A DNA stretch of 64,000 nt, taken from contig CAWAXW010000006.1 in the NCBI GenBank assembly GCA_963786155.1, forward strand, positions 248,001 through 312,000, in the 5' to 3' direction. Both the position numbers and the translations under genes were made by a program. The notes under the pieces are model-generated. The model was not told where the DNA came from and made no database searches. It saw only the letters and a list, made by a program, of their open reading frames with translations. Shown here piece by piece: positions 29,261-38,400 of this stretch (position 1 is its first letter; each line of letters starts with the position of its first letter). This DNA comes from CAWAXW01 sp963786155. Lineage in GTDB: Bacteria; Actinomycetota; CADDZG01; WHSQ01.

Positions 29261-31414
29261 GTGATGTCGACCCCGATCCCCTGACCGGACTGAACCCCGT
29301 CCAACGCGAGGCCGTCCAGCACGCCGGAGGCCCGGTGCTGGTCGTCGCGGGGGCCGGGTCGGGCAAGACCAGGGTCCTGACCCATCGGATCGCGCTACCT
29401 GATCCAGAACGGGACCTCCCCGTTCGCGATCCTCGCCATCACCTTCACGAACAAGGCCGCGGACGAGATGAAGCGGCGGGTGGCCGAGCTCGTGGGCGCG
29501 GCCGCAGAGAAGATGTGGGTCTCGACCTTCCATTCGGCTTGCGTCCGAATCCTCCGGCGGGAAGCGCCCCGCCTCGGCGTGTCATTCGTCGTTCTCGATC
29601 TACGACTCGGCCGACTCCGAGCGGCTGATCAAGGTCTCGATGAAGGAGCTCAACATCGATCCGAAGCGGATGCCGCCGCGCGCCGTCGCGCGGGCGATCT
29701 CCGATGCGAAGAACAAGCTGATGGATGCAGGCCTCTACACGGACTTCGCCGACAACCCGTGGGAACGAAAGATCGCCGAGATCTACGCCGAGTACGAGCG
29801 GCGACTTCACGAACAGTCGGCGTTCGACTTCGACGACCTGATCATGCGTAGCGTCGAGGTATTCGACAGGTTCCCCGAGGCCCTCGCGTACTACCAGGAC
29901 CGCTTCGAGCATGTGCTCGTCGATGAGTTCCAGGACACGAACCATGCTCAGGCGCGCTGCGCCACGTTGATCGCGGGGAAGCACCGGAACATCTTCGTGG
30001 TGGGAGACGTCGACCAGGGGATCTATGCGTTCCGGGGAGCGACGATCAAGAACCTGCTCGACTTCGAGCGCGACTGGCCCGAGGCGCAGCGTGATCACGC
30101 TCGAGCAGAACTACCGGTCGACCCAGACGATCCTCGAAGCGGCCAACGCCATCATCGAGAACAACGTCATGCGAAAGCCGAAGACGCTGTGGACGTCAGT
30201 CGACCGGAGGCGAGCCGATCACGCGCTACCACTCCGAGAACGAACACGACGAAGCCGGGTTGGTCGCCGGTGAGGCGAAGCGTCTCGTCGAGCAGGGACT
30301 CAGCTATGCGGACATGGCGGTCTTCTACCGGACGAATGCCCAGTCGCGTGTGCTGGAAGAGGTATTTGCGACGTACGAGGTCCCCTATCGCCTCGTGGGA
30401 GGGGTGGGCTTCTACGAGCGCAAAGAGGTCAAGGACATCGTCGCGTGGCTGCGCGCCGCGTTGAATCAATCGGATGTGGTCAGCATCGAACGCGCGGCTC
30501 AAGCGCCGCGCCGGGGGATAGGCGACACCTCGCTCGGCCGTCTGGTCGCGTTCGCGCGCAAGCAGGACATGCCGCTCGGCATGGCGCTGGAGAACGCCGA
30601 GGAAGCTCCCGGAGTCTCGAAGAGAGCGGTGGGCGGGATGCTCGAATTCGCTCGGCTGCTCGGGCGCATCCGCGACGCGGCCGACGCGGGTGGCTCGGTC
30701 GGCGACATCGTCGAGCTTGCGTGGGACATCAGCGGCTACATGCATGAGTTGCAATCGGACCGGACCTTCGAATCACTGTCGCGCCAGGAGAACCTGCGGG
30801 AGCTCGCGGGGGTTGCGCGCGAGTACGACGAGAACACCGATGGGGGAGGCCTTCAGGACTTCCTGGAGAGAGTCGCTCTGATCAACGATACCGACGAGAC
30901 CGAGGGCGAGGAAGCCGGCGTCACGTTCATGACGCTGCACAACGCCAAGGGGCTCGAGTTCGACGTCGTCTTCATCGTCGGGATGGAGGACGGCGTGTTC
31001 CCTCACATCCGTTCGCTGGCCGAACCCGACCAACTGGAAGAGGAGCGGCGGCTGGCCTACGTCGGGATCACCCGGGCGCGCGAGCGCCTCTATCTCCTCA
31101 ACGCGTGGCACCGGAGCCTGTGGGGCAACGTCAACTACAACCCCCCGTCGCGGTTCCTGAAGGAGATCCCCACGGAGCTGATCGAGTTGAAGGAACGCAC
31201 CAAGCAGCAACCAGGCCGGGCTCCTGCGCGCCGTCAGGAGAGAGATCCGAGCGTCTATCGCGTGGGCCAGGAGGTCCTCCACGACCGCTTCGGACGGGGG
31301 GTCATCATCGACATCGCCCGCTCCTCCCTCGGTATGGAGGCCACGGTGAACTTCCCGGGGGCCGGGGAGAAGCGCCTCGATCTGGCGCTGGCCCCCATGA
31401 AGCCCGCCGTCTAG
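29261..31414 (+). CDS. pcrA: UvrD/PcrA-type ATP-dependent DNA helicase, frameshifted in the 5' half
   Basis: About 715 residues when repaired. Superfamily 1A 3'-5' helicase for repair and replication restart. Motifs seen in order: [15 protein letters not shown] (Q motif), [17 protein letters not shown] (Walker A), [30 protein letters not shown] (motif II), [15 protein letters not shown] (III), LEQNYRST (IV), [20 protein letters not shown] (V), [13 protein letters not shown] (VI). The C-terminal [20 protein letters not shown] is the PcrA RNA-polymerase-binding Tudor-like domain. Breaks lie near 29270, 29393, 29595, 30090 and 30208; from 30260 on the frame is clean. The exact start is unclear because of the first break. 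Confidence 0.95.
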
Positions 31415-31522
31415 CTCGTCGCCCCCATTGGCGCCCCCCCCATTTCATGGTAGATAATGGTTAAAAGGTGGGCGAAACGGGCATCTAGCCAGGTCGCCAC
31501 AGGTCGTACGAAGGAGGCACCC

Positions 31523-32035
31523 ATGTCCCAGATCCGTTGGAAGCCGATCATGTCGGTGCTCGTCATGTGTGTGCTGCTCGTGGGCCTCGTGGCGAGCTTC
31601 TCGATGTCGAGCGCGTCTGCCACGGGCGACCACGGCAAGAGCGAGCAGGTTCTCGCCGCCAAGATAGGGGCGCTCGAGGCCAAGATCGATCACCTCCAGG
31701 GCCGGGTCGCGGTTCTGAAGGGCGTCCTGGTGGGCGTGAAGGCCCGCAACCAGGCTCGGGTCGACGACCTCCACTCCAAGGTGAAGGGCGTGCGCTCCGC
31801 CTTGCTCGCCAAGCTCGCGAAGGCGCGGGCGAACAGCGTTTCGATCCTGGCCCCCGTCGACCAGTCCAAGAAGAGTCATGACTGGGATTGGGACAAGTTC
31901 GACGGCCGCTTCGGCGATCGCCACTGGGACCACGACGACTGGTGGGCCAAGGGCGACGACGATTGGGATCACGACTGGGACGATGACGATGACTGGGACG
32001 ACGACGACTGGGACGACGACTCCAGCGACAGCTGA
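31523..32035 (+). CDS. secreted coiled-coil protein with Asp/Trp-rich C-terminal repeats
   Basis: 170 residues from the ATG at 31523, preceded by GAAGGAGG. A signal peptide (KPIMSVLVMCVLLVGLVASF) is followed by a coiled coil (about 38-110) rich in Lys and Ala. The last ~45 residues are built of aspartate and tryptophan with His: DWDWDKFDG, HWDHDDWWAKGDDDWDHDWD, then runs of D with W every 4-5 residues, ending DDDSSDS. The tail is extremely acidic and could bind Ca or other cations, or interact with a surface. I recognise no family. The next gene encodes a lysyl-oxidase-like protein. Confidence 0.75.
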   Translation: MSQIRWKPIMSVLVMCVLLVGLVASFSMSSASATGDHGKSEQVLAAKIGALEAKIDHLQGRVAVLKGVLVGVKARNQARVDDLHSKVKGVRSALLAKLAKARANSVSILAPVDQSKKSHDWDWDKFDGRFGDRHWDHDDWWAKGDDDWDHDWDDDDDWDDDDWDDDSSDS

Positions 32036-32083
32036 GTTGAGTCGGGCAGGAGAAGCGCCTCGGGGGGAGTAGTCCTCCGGTAG

Positions 32084-33331
32084 ATGCGCAAGCTCATCCT
32101 GGTCGCTTTTGCGGCCCTCATTCCACTACCCGCGCTTGCGGCCGGCCCGGCGCGTTTCGAACTGGGTGCAGGAGATGCCGTGTTCTGGAGCGGGCCGCTG
32201 ATCGAGAGCTCGGACGGGCAGACGTTCGAGTACACCGTCCTCGTTAAGGAACCGGCTGCGCGCCTAAGGATCGGGATCGATCATCCGCAGGTCGGCGATG
32301 ACTTCAACGTCGAGGTCTTAGCTCCCGGAGGAGGCCGGGCGGCCGGTTTCAGTGTCGGCCCCGGCATCTACTCGGCCGAGGAGATCTTCCTCGATCCCGA
32401 TGTCGGCTCCTGGACCATCCGAGTGACGCCCGGCGACGTAACCGACTCCGCTTTCCGCTTACGCGCGAAGCTCGAGAAGAAGCTCCCGCGCTTGGGTACC
32501 AAGACCGGGCCGGTGCTTCCGAACCTTCAGATCTTGCCGCCGCACGACGCTTCGTTCATGGTCCCCGTCACCAACGGCGCGGGCGACTCCGACCCCGTCG
32601 GCGTGGACGTCGCCGGTCAAGGTGGATGCCATCCCGAGGAGCACGCGGAAGATCATGCGATCCGGTGCTTGCGTTTCGGATACGGCGTTCGCAACACGGG
32701 TCTCGGCCCGATGGAGTTGTTCCACACCGGTAGCTCGCCGCTCGAACACGATCTCTTCCAGCGCATCCATCGCGCGAACGGAACGGTGGTCGAACGGCCA
32801 GCGGGCAAGGCCGTGTACCACAAGACCCACGCACACTTCCATCACGACGCCGCGGTCGGACTCCAGCTTTTCCGAGTGACCGATGCGGACATTGGCACGC
32901 TCGAGCCCGCGGGGGAGAAGCGAACGAAAGGCTTCGCCCATCGCAACGAGCTGATCCGCGACTGGGACGTCTTCTATCCCACCCTCGACATGTTCCCGTC
33001 GCTGACCGGATCGGCCTTCGGGCTGCGTTCGGGCTGGGCCGACATCTACGAATGGGACCGCCCCGGCAACTACATCGATTTCGGCCTCAACACAGACGGC
33101 AACTACGTCCTTCGCATGTGGGCGGACCCGGTGGATGGGATCCGTGAGTCGAACGAGCGCGACAACCTCGGCTACACATACATGAAGATCGAGGGCGGAT
33201 CGGTCGAGCTCATCGAAGCCGGCCGAGGCTCCGACCCATGGGACCCCTGCAAGATAGTCGTCGGCTTCGGAGGCTTCCCCGACCCAGCCCGGGGACCGCG
33301 CCCCCAAAGCTGCCCTCCCGACACGACCTAG
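32084..33331 (+). CDS. secreted lysyl-oxidase-like copper protein
   Basis: 415 residues with signal peptide (RKLILVAFAALIPLPALA). The N-terminal ~130 residues form a beta-sandwich resembling a pre-peptidase C-terminal-like domain. The C-terminal half matches the lysyl oxidase catalytic domain: CLRFGYGVRNTGLGPMEL, the Cu-binding HxHxH in KTHAHFHHDA (about residue 250), SGWADIYEWDRPGNYIDFGL, and GIRESNERDNLGYT. Eukaryotic enzymes oxidise lysine side chains for cross-linking; bacterial members are poorly characterised. It follows the Lys-containing DW protein by 48 nt, a possible substrate by position only. Confidence 0.85.
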   Translation: MRKLILVAFAALIPLPALAAGPARFELGAGDAVFWSGPLIESSDGQTFEYTVLVKEPAARLRIGIDHPQVGDDFNVEVLAPGGGRAAGFSVGPGIYSAEEIFLDPDVGSWTIRVTPGDVTDSAFRLRAKLEKKLPRLGTKTGPVLPNLQILPPHDASFMVPVTNGAGDSDPVGVDVAGQGGCHPEEHAEDHAIRCLRFGYGVRNTGLGPMELFHTGSSPLEHDLFQRIHRANGTVVERPAGKAVYHKTHAHFHHDAAVGLQLFRVTDADIGTLEPAGEKRTKGFAHRNELIRDWDVFYPTLDMFPSLTGSAFGLRSGWADIYEWDRPGNYIDFGLNTDGNYVLRMWADPVDGIRESNERDNLGYTYMKIEGGSVELIEAGRGSDPWDPCKIVVGFGGFPDPARGPRPQSCPPDTT

Positions 33332-33351
33332 ACCCTGTCGCACCCCCTTGG

Positions 33352-33357
33352 TACCGT
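33352..33357 (+). promoter_or_regulatory. -10 box of the 86-residue membrane protein gene (leaderless)
   Basis: TACCGT followed after 7 nt by the ATG at 33365, with no Shine-Dalgarno. TAGACC at 33329-33334 is a weak candidate -35 at 17-nt spacing. Confidence 0.45.
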
Positions 33358-33364
33358 TCTGAAC

Positions 33365-33625
33365 ATGGAAGCACAGGTGTGGACCCTGATAGGGCTGCTG
33401 GCGGGAACGTTGATCGGAACGCTCTACTACCTGGGAAACCGGATCGACGCCCTAGGCAACCGAATGGATGCTCGCATGGACGGGCTCTCCGGACGCATGG
33501 ACGGCCTCGCTCAGCGAATGGATGCGCTTACCCTGACGGTGCACGAACAAGGGAGGCAACTCGGCTCCCAGATCTATGACTTGGCCAAGGGGCTCGACGA
33601 CCACATCAGACGCCACGCAAGCTAG
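33365..33625 (+). CDS. small membrane-anchored heptad-repeat protein
   Basis: 86 residues. One N-terminal transmembrane helix (VWTLIGLLAGTLIGTLYYLG) followed by a repeated RMDxLxxRMD pattern (NRIDALGNRMDARMDGLSGR, MDGLAQRMDAL), an obvious coiled coil. Such proteins occur widely as short hypothetical proteins; the role is unknown, probably scaffolding or oligomerisation at the membrane. Tail to tail with rsgA with no gap between stop codons. Confidence 0.75.
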   Translation: MEAQVWTLIGLLAGTLIGTLYYLGNRIDALGNRMDARMDGLSGRMDGLAQRMDALTLTVHEQGRQLGSQIYDLAKGLDDHIRRHAS

Positions 33626-34687
33626 TCATCTAGGGCGCGCTCGGGCGCTGGCTTCTTTGTATAGCTTCCGCCACTTCTTTGATTCCTCGCTCATCAAGCG
33701 TTTGTCCGTGCGTCTTCGCAGCGCGGCCAGCTCCTTCAACTGTTTGCGGTAGCTCTCGAAGCGCTCCCCAAGCAACTCACCTGTCGAGAGGGCCTCTTGG
33801 ACCGCGCATCCGGGTTCGTGCGTGTGCGAGCAGTCGTTGAAGCGACAGGCGGCCGCTAGCTCGGCGATGTCCGAGAACGCATCTTCGATGCCGTCGCGAG
33901 CGTGCCAGAGTTGGAGCTCGCGCATCCCAGGCGTGTCGATCAACGCTCCACCGCCGGGCAAAGGCAAGAGCCTGCGGATCGTGGTCGTGTGTCGGCCGCG
34001 ACCGTCCCAGCGGGTTTCTTTGGTTGCCATGACCTCGTCGCCCAGCAACGCGTTGATCAAGGTCGACTTGCCGACCCCCGATGAGCCCAAGAAGGCGATG
34101 GTCGGATTCCCCGCGAGGTGCTCGCGGATCGCCTCCATCCCCTCGCCCGTCAATGCACTGACCGGGACGACGTCGACACCTGGAGCAACCGCCGTTGCTT
34201 CCGCGATCCTGTCTGCGAGGTCTGGTTGGAGATCGCTCTTGGTGAGGATGACGAGCGGGACGGCGCCACTCTCCCAGGCGAGCGTGAGATAGCGCTCGAT
34301 CCTGCGCGTGTTGAAGTCCTCCGTCATCGCCGAGACGATCCCGACGATGTCGATGTTGGCGGCGAGGACCTGTTCAGCGCTGCGTCGGCCCGCAACCTGG
34401 CGCGCGAACCTGCTCCTTCTACTTAGAACACCGTGAATCAGGCCCGCTTCCTGAGTCGGCAACCGTTCGAACGCGACCCAATCGCCGACCGCCGGAAGCT
34501 CGGCTGGATCCTGAGCGTGACGCATCCGACCAGTCGTCGCCGCTGCAGTCGGTCCATCGGCCGTCAGTAGTTCGTATGAGCCCCGATGCTCCGCCGACAC
34601 GCGCGCGGGAGCCAGGGCCGGGAAAGTCGTGCTGAGCTCATGCTCGCGTTCGGCATCCCAGCCGACCGCGGTAAGTACATCGGACAA
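33626..34687 (-). CDS. rsgA: ribosome small-subunit-dependent GTPase A
   Basis: 353 residues. Circularly permuted GTPase that checks 30S subunit maturation. N-terminal OB fold (PAVGDWVAFERLP), then permuted G motifs: VILTKSDL (G4), FLGSSGVGKSTLINALLG (G1), DTPGMREL (G3). C-terminal zinc finger CRFNDCSHTHEPGC. TTG start at 34687, supported by AGGAGG 8 nt upstream. A 9-codon open frame with its own strong Shine-Dalgarno precedes it by about 90 nt. Confidence 0.96.
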   Translation of the reverse strand: MSDVLTAVGWDAEREHELSTTFPALAPARVSAEHRGSYELLTADGPTAAATTGRMRHAQDPAELPAVGDWVAFERLPTQEAGLIHGVLSRRSRFARQVAGRRSAEQVLAANIDIVGIVSAMTEDFNTRRIERYLTLAWESGAVPLVILTKSDLQPDLADRIAEATAVAPGVDVVPVSALTGEGMEAIREHLAGNPTIAFLGSSGVGKSTLINALLGDEVMATKETRWDGRGRHTTTIRRLLPLPGGGALIDTPGMRELQLWHARDGIEDAFSDIAELAAACRFNDCSHTHEPGCAVQEALSTGELLGERFESYRKQLKELAALRRRTDKRLMSEESKKWRKLYKEASARARPR

Positions 34688-34778
34688 TTTGTTTTCCTCC
34701 TGGGATGAATTCGAGTGGACGCGAACGGCCGAGGGCCGATCCCAGGAGTGTGAAAGAGGTGTGCCTGGAGGACCGGCG

Positions 34779-34808
34779 CTAGGCCGCGGAGCGGGATTCC
34801 CTTTCCAT
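34779..34808 (-). CDS. possible 9-residue leader peptide upstream of rsgA
   Basis: ATG-initiated MERESRSAA followed by TAG, with an almost perfect Shine-Dalgarno (AAAGGAGG, 5 nt spacing). The ~90 nt to the rsgA start hold no other gene. A ribosome-binding site this good on so short a frame suggests regulatory translation or a frame truncated by an error. Confidence 0.35.
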   Translation of the reverse strand: MERESRSAA

Positions 34809-34884
34809 GCGATCCTCCTTTTGTCGACGAAGCCCTGCGATTATCCGCTAGAGGCGCATCGCATGACAACCCTTCGGGCAAGAT

Positions 34885-36259
34885 GTGAGGGTGCGAATAG
34901 ATGTCCTGACCGTGGCGATCGTCCTCTGCTTGAGCACCGCCGCGTGCAGCGACGATCCTTCGCCCGAACCGGTTTCCGCGGCCACCACTTCGCCTTCAGA
35001 GGTGGCGGAGCCCCGGGCCCCCGAGGCTGAGCAACCCAAGCAAGAGGCTCCCGAGAAGCTCCCGCCCGAGCGGTGGGTCGTCGGGCCTCGCGACGGCGGC
35101 GTGTATCTGGTCCTCGCCGGCGCCGCGCCACCCGGATCGGATCCAGTCCGTCACGGCCGTGCTCGAGGAGCATGACGCGGCGGCAGGTTTCTTCCCGGAC
35201 CGGGGCTGGGCTGAAACCAATCTCGATCTCATCGAGGACCTACACGATGACGGGTACATCGTGGGCGTCGATGGCCCCCCGATCGATCGGCCTACGAAGC
35301 GGAACCTCGTGGAGTGGCGTCGGACGGTTAGGTCCACAGAGAGGGTCTTGACCAGAGCGGGGGTCGATCCACGCCCCTTCTTGTTGCCGTCGCCCGGCTC
35401 CCCCGAAGTCGAGGTCCTCCGCGTCGCGGGCCGGCTCGGCTACCGAGGGCTGAGACCCGGTGTGCACCCAGGGGAAGGCTCCGCGCGAGCGATCGCCCGC
35501 GAGGTCATAGATGCCGTTGAGCCCGGCTCGATCGTCCGCCTGAACCTCGACAAGCCCTCGCATCGAGCCGCGCTTCCTAAGATCATGGCCGGGCTCGAGC
35601 GCATGAAGCTCGCCACCGCATCGTTGCGGCGGTTGCTGAACGTCGACGGCGTTCCGTGGCACAAGGACCTCGTTCCCGGGTGGGAAGGGCCCCGCATCAA
35701 GGACCTCCAGCGCCGACTAACAGAGCTGCGTTACGACCCCGGCCCGATCGACGGCGTGTACGGAGCTGGGATGATCCACGCGGTGACCGCGTTCGAGAAG
35801 GTGCACGGGCTGGAGCGCGACGGGATCCTGGCGCCGGCCGACCACGAGCTATTGCTCTTGGCGAAGCCTCCGGTCCCGCCGGAACGAGCCGACGACACGT
35901 ACATCGATGTCGACATCACGCGCCAGGTGCTGTTCGAGGTGCGCGATGGCAAGCTCTACAAGGTGCTGCCGATCTCGACCGCCAACGGCGCTGCTTACAC
36001 GTCGAAGAGTGGCGGCACTGCGATAGCTCACACGCCCCGCGGCACCTATTCGATCTACAGCAAGATCTCCGGCTACCGCACGAGCTACCTCGGCACGCTC
36101 TACGCGCCCTCGTACTTCTACGGTGGCTACGCGATCCATGGCAGCTCGTCCGTCCCTCCGTACCCTGCGAGCCACGGCTGCATCCGGATCCCGATGCACA
36201 GCACCGACGCATTCTTCGCTCGCAACGGCATCGGCACACCCGTCTACGTTCACGACTGA
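34885..36259 (+). CDS. lipoprotein with degenerate polysaccharide-deacetylase, peptidoglycan-binding and L,D-transpeptidase domains
   Basis: About 457 residues joined over one +1 break near 35137. The N-terminus has a lipobox (LSTAACSDD) and a Pro/Glu linker. Residues ~65-250 follow the NodB fold (AVLEEHDAAAGFFPDRG, DGYIVGVDG, TERVLTRAGVDPRPFLLPSP) but lack the DD and HxxxH metal ligands. Then a PG_binding_1 domain (IKDLQRRLTELRYDPGPIDG) and a YkuD domain whose active site HGSSSVPPYPASHGCIRI is intact (Cys in SHGC). Expected to form or exchange peptidoglycan cross-links at the cell surface, with the first domain probably a non-catalytic glycan binder. Confidence 0.88.
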
Positions 36260-36272
36260 GAGGAGCGACATT

Positions 36273-36656
36273 GTGAAGGGTTTCGCAAAGCCGATCGCGA
36301 TCGTGGGGGCCGTCTTCTTCGTTGGCTTCGGGTTGTGGGCGATGGTCGCTCCGCAGAGCTTCTTCGACCAACTGGCCACGTACCCCCCGTACAACGAGCA
36401 CTTCCTCCACGACATCGGGGCCTTCCAGCTCGGGATCGGGGCCACGCTGATCGCCGCGCTGGTGCTCGCCGACGGGTTGGCGATCGCCCTTGCGGGGGCC
36501 GCGGTCGGCTCGGTCGCCCATGCGATCGCGCACGTGATGGACCGCGACCAGGGCGGCAAGGCCAGCGATCCCTGGCTCCTTGGGGGTCTCGCGCTCGTCA
36601 TCGTCGTCGCGGCCGTGTTCCGAAACAAGGAGCTTCGGTCAAAGGCTTCTGCTTAG
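36273..36656 (+). CDS. four-helix membrane protein, DUF4345/DoxX-like
   Basis: 127 residues. GTG at 36273 after GAGAGGAG. Four hydrophobic segments: PIAIVGAVFFVGFGLWAM, IGAFQLGIGATLIAALVLAD, IALAGAAVGSVAHAIAHVMD, LLGGLALVIVVAAVF. The HD(I)GAFQ motif and AHAIAH histidines are typical of small DoxX/DUF4345-like membrane proteins. Function unknown. Confidence 0.75.
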   Translation: MKGFAKPIAIVGAVFFVGFGLWAMVAPQSFFDQLATYPPYNEHFLHDIGAFQLGIGATLIAALVLADGLAIALAGAAVGSVAHAIAHVMDRDQGGKASDPWLLGGLALVIVVAAVFRNKELRSKASA

Positions 36657-36676
36657 GAAAGTAAGTTAGCGGTGCT

Positions 36677-37942
36677 TTGCATCTGACTATCTCTCGCACC
36701 TTCGAGTCTCTGGGCGTTCGCAATTACCGCAGGTTCTTCGCGGGACAAGTGATCTCGTGGACGGGAACCTGGGTTCAGTGGGTCGCGCAGGGATGGCTCG
36801 TCCTCGAACTGACCAAGAGCGGATTCGCCCTCGGGGCGATGACCGCGGTGCAATGGTCGCCCGTGTTGCTGTTCGGCGCCTGGGCAGGCGTGGTCGCCGA
36901 CCGCTTCGACAAGCGCAAGGTGCTCATCGTCACGAACACGTCGGCCGCGCTGCTGTCCCTCGTACTCGGTCTGATCACGGTCGCCGGCCACGTCAACCTT
37001 TGGTGGGTCACTGGAATCGCCCTCGCTCTCGGCTTGGTCACGGCGATCGACAATCCCGCCCGTCAGACGTTCACGCTCGAGATGGTGGGCCGCGATCGCC
37101 TGACCAACGCGGTCAGCCTCAACACCGCCACGTTCACCACGGCTCGCGTGCTGGGCCCGGCCGCGGCGGGCGTCATGATCGCAACGGTCGGGATGGGACC
37201 CTGCTTCATCGTGAACGCGATCTCCTTCGTGCCGGTGACGATCGCACTGTTGACGATGAACGTGTCCGAGCTACGCACGAGCGATGTCGTCGCGCGCAAG
37301 CCAGGACAGGTACGCGAGGGACTGCGCTACGTCGCCTCGATCCCGATGCTGCGCACGCTGATGATCGTCATGGCGATCGTGGGCACGCTCCAATACAACT
37401 TCCAGGTGATCCTTCCCGTCCTTGCCAAGGAGACGTTCGCAGGAGACGCGCGCACCCTTGGGCTTCTCGGGGCGTTCCTGGGGTTGGGCATGTTCAGCGG
37501 CTCCCTCGCCAATGCGGCCCTTGGGCACGCGTCGCGCAAGGTCATCGTGTGGGCGGGCTTCATGCTAGGTGCGATGACGCTGCTGGTCGCTATCGCGCCG
37601 ACGCTGTGGCTCGCGGCACTGTTGATGGTGCCGCTCGGCATGGCTTCGATGGCGTTCCTCGCCACAATGAACGCCACGATCCAGCTCAACTCGTCCGACG
37701 AGATGCGCGGGCGCGTGATGGCGCTCTACTTCGTGCTCTTCCTCGGATCGACGCCGATCGGGGCCCCGATAGTGGGCTGGGTTGCGGAAACGTTCGACCC
37801 CCGGGCCGCGTTCGCTCTGGGAGGGCTGGCGACTCTCGCCGCCATCACATATGCGAGCCGGCGGATCCCACACGGGACGACGAGCCGACCCGAAGCCCCC
37901 CATCCGGCGCCGACCGAGATCGTGTCGACGGACGCCGCCTAG
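36677..37942 (+). CDS. MFS transporter (EntS/TCR_Tet-like exporter)
   Basis: 421 residues with 12 predicted membrane helices. Starts TISRTFESLGVRNYRRFFAG, a motif of the MFS_3/EntS subgroup, followed by the loop 2-3 motif VVADRFDKRKVLIVTN and AIDNPARQTFTLEMVGRDRL. Probable proton-driven exporter of a small molecule or drug; the substrate is unknown. The TTG at 36677 is the most upstream start that includes the conserved N-terminus but has a weak Shine-Dalgarno. Confidence 0.9.
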   Translation: MHLTISRTFESLGVRNYRRFFAGQVISWTGTWVQWVAQGWLVLELTKSGFALGAMTAVQWSPVLLFGAWAGVVADRFDKRKVLIVTNTSAALLSLVLGLITVAGHVNLWWVTGIALALGLVTAIDNPARQTFTLEMVGRDRLTNAVSLNTATFTTARVLGPAAAGVMIATVGMGPCFIVNAISFVPVTIALLTMNVSELRTSDVVARKPGQVREGLRYVASIPMLRTLMIVMAIVGTLQYNFQVILPVLAKETFAGDARTLGLLGAFLGLGMFSGSLANAALGHASRKVIVWAGFMLGAMTLLVAIAPTLWLAALLMVPLGMASMAFLATMNATIQLNSSDEMRGRVMALYFVLFLGSTPIGAPIVGWVAETFDPRAAFALGGLATLAAITYASRRIPHGTTSRPEAPHPAPTEIVSTDAA

Positions 37943-37949
37943 CCCGGAT

Positions 37950-38126
37950 TTAGCAGCGCACCCCGCTCTCCCGGCCCACTTGGGCTTGCGAGATCACACG
38001 TCCCAATTCGTCGCGCTGGCGTTGCCTGAAGTGAGCTCGCTGGGCGAACTGGAGGAGCCGCGCGGTGGGTCTCACCCCATCCGAGCGGGGCTCCCTTGTC
38101 CCGATCCTTGCTGCCGCCTGTGCCAT
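37950..38126 (-). CDS. 58-residue basic mini-protein
   Basis: MAQAAARIGTREPRSDGVRP followed by an Arg/Gln-rich helix (RLLQFAQRAHFRQRQRDELG). AAAGGA lies 5 nt before the ATG. It follows the 47-residue mini-gene by 21 nt on the same strand, so both are probably one transcript divergent from the HxlR regulator. No family recognised. Net positive charge could mean RNA or DNA contact. Confidence 0.45.
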   Translation of the reverse strand: MAQAAARIGTREPRSDGVRPTARLLQFAQRAHFRQRQRDELGRVISQAQVGRESGVRC

Positions 38127-38147
38127 GTCGATCCTTTCTGAAATCGG

Positions 38148-38291
38148 TCAGTGGGGTGCGGCCTCGGCCTGGGCCTCGCGGGCCCAGGCAAGACCGGGGT
38201 CGAGGTCGGCCATCACGTCGTCCGTGGTCAGCCGGTAGAGGGGTCGCTCGACCTGCCAGCTCGAGATCCAACGTCGCAACGCTGCGCCCAT
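38148..38291 (-). CDS. 47-residue mini-protein
   Basis: MGAALRRWISSWQVERPLYR, then TTDDVMADLDPGLAWAREAQ and a short tail. A perfect Shine-Dalgarno AGGAGGT lies 5 nt before the ATG, the strongest evidence that it is translated. The start is 110 nt from the divergent HxlR gene with two palindromic operators between them. The amphipathic pattern suggests a small soluble helical protein; no known family. Confidence 0.55.
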   Translation of the reverse strand: MGAALRRWISSWQVERPLYRLTTDDVMADLDPGLAWAREAQAEAAPH

Positions 38292-38330
38292 CGGTCACCT
38301 CCTGGTCTTCCCCGACTCCCCGAGGAGTCA

Positions 38331-38345
38331 GTTGCGGTTTGCAAC
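38331..38345. promoter_or_regulatory. palindromic operator 1 of the HxlR/mini-gene divergon
   Basis: GTTGC-GGTTT-GCAAC, perfect arms extended by flanking A/T (AGTTGC...GCAACT). Centre at 38338, 34 bp from operator 2, about three helical turns, on the same DNA face. Confidence 0.7.
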
Positions 38346-38364
38346 TCGCATCCTGCCATAGCAA

Positions 38365-38379
38365 GTTGCATATTGCAAC
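38365..38379. promoter_or_regulatory. palindromic operator 2, overlapping the HxlR promoter
   Basis: GTTGC-ATATT-GCAAC. It overlaps the -35 box and spacer of the promoter TTGCAT (38366-38371), 17 nt, TAGACT (38389-38394). The HxlR ATG is 6 nt after the -10, so the gene is leaderless. Binding here would block its transcription (autorepression). Confidence 0.75.
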
Positions 38380-38394
38380 CCACTGTTCTAGACT
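38366..38394 (+). promoter_or_regulatory. promoter of the HxlR gene
   Basis: TTGCAT, 17-nt spacer, TAGACT, then 6 nt to the ATG. Overlaps operator 2. Confidence 0.7.
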
Positions 38395-38400
38395 CCTCGG

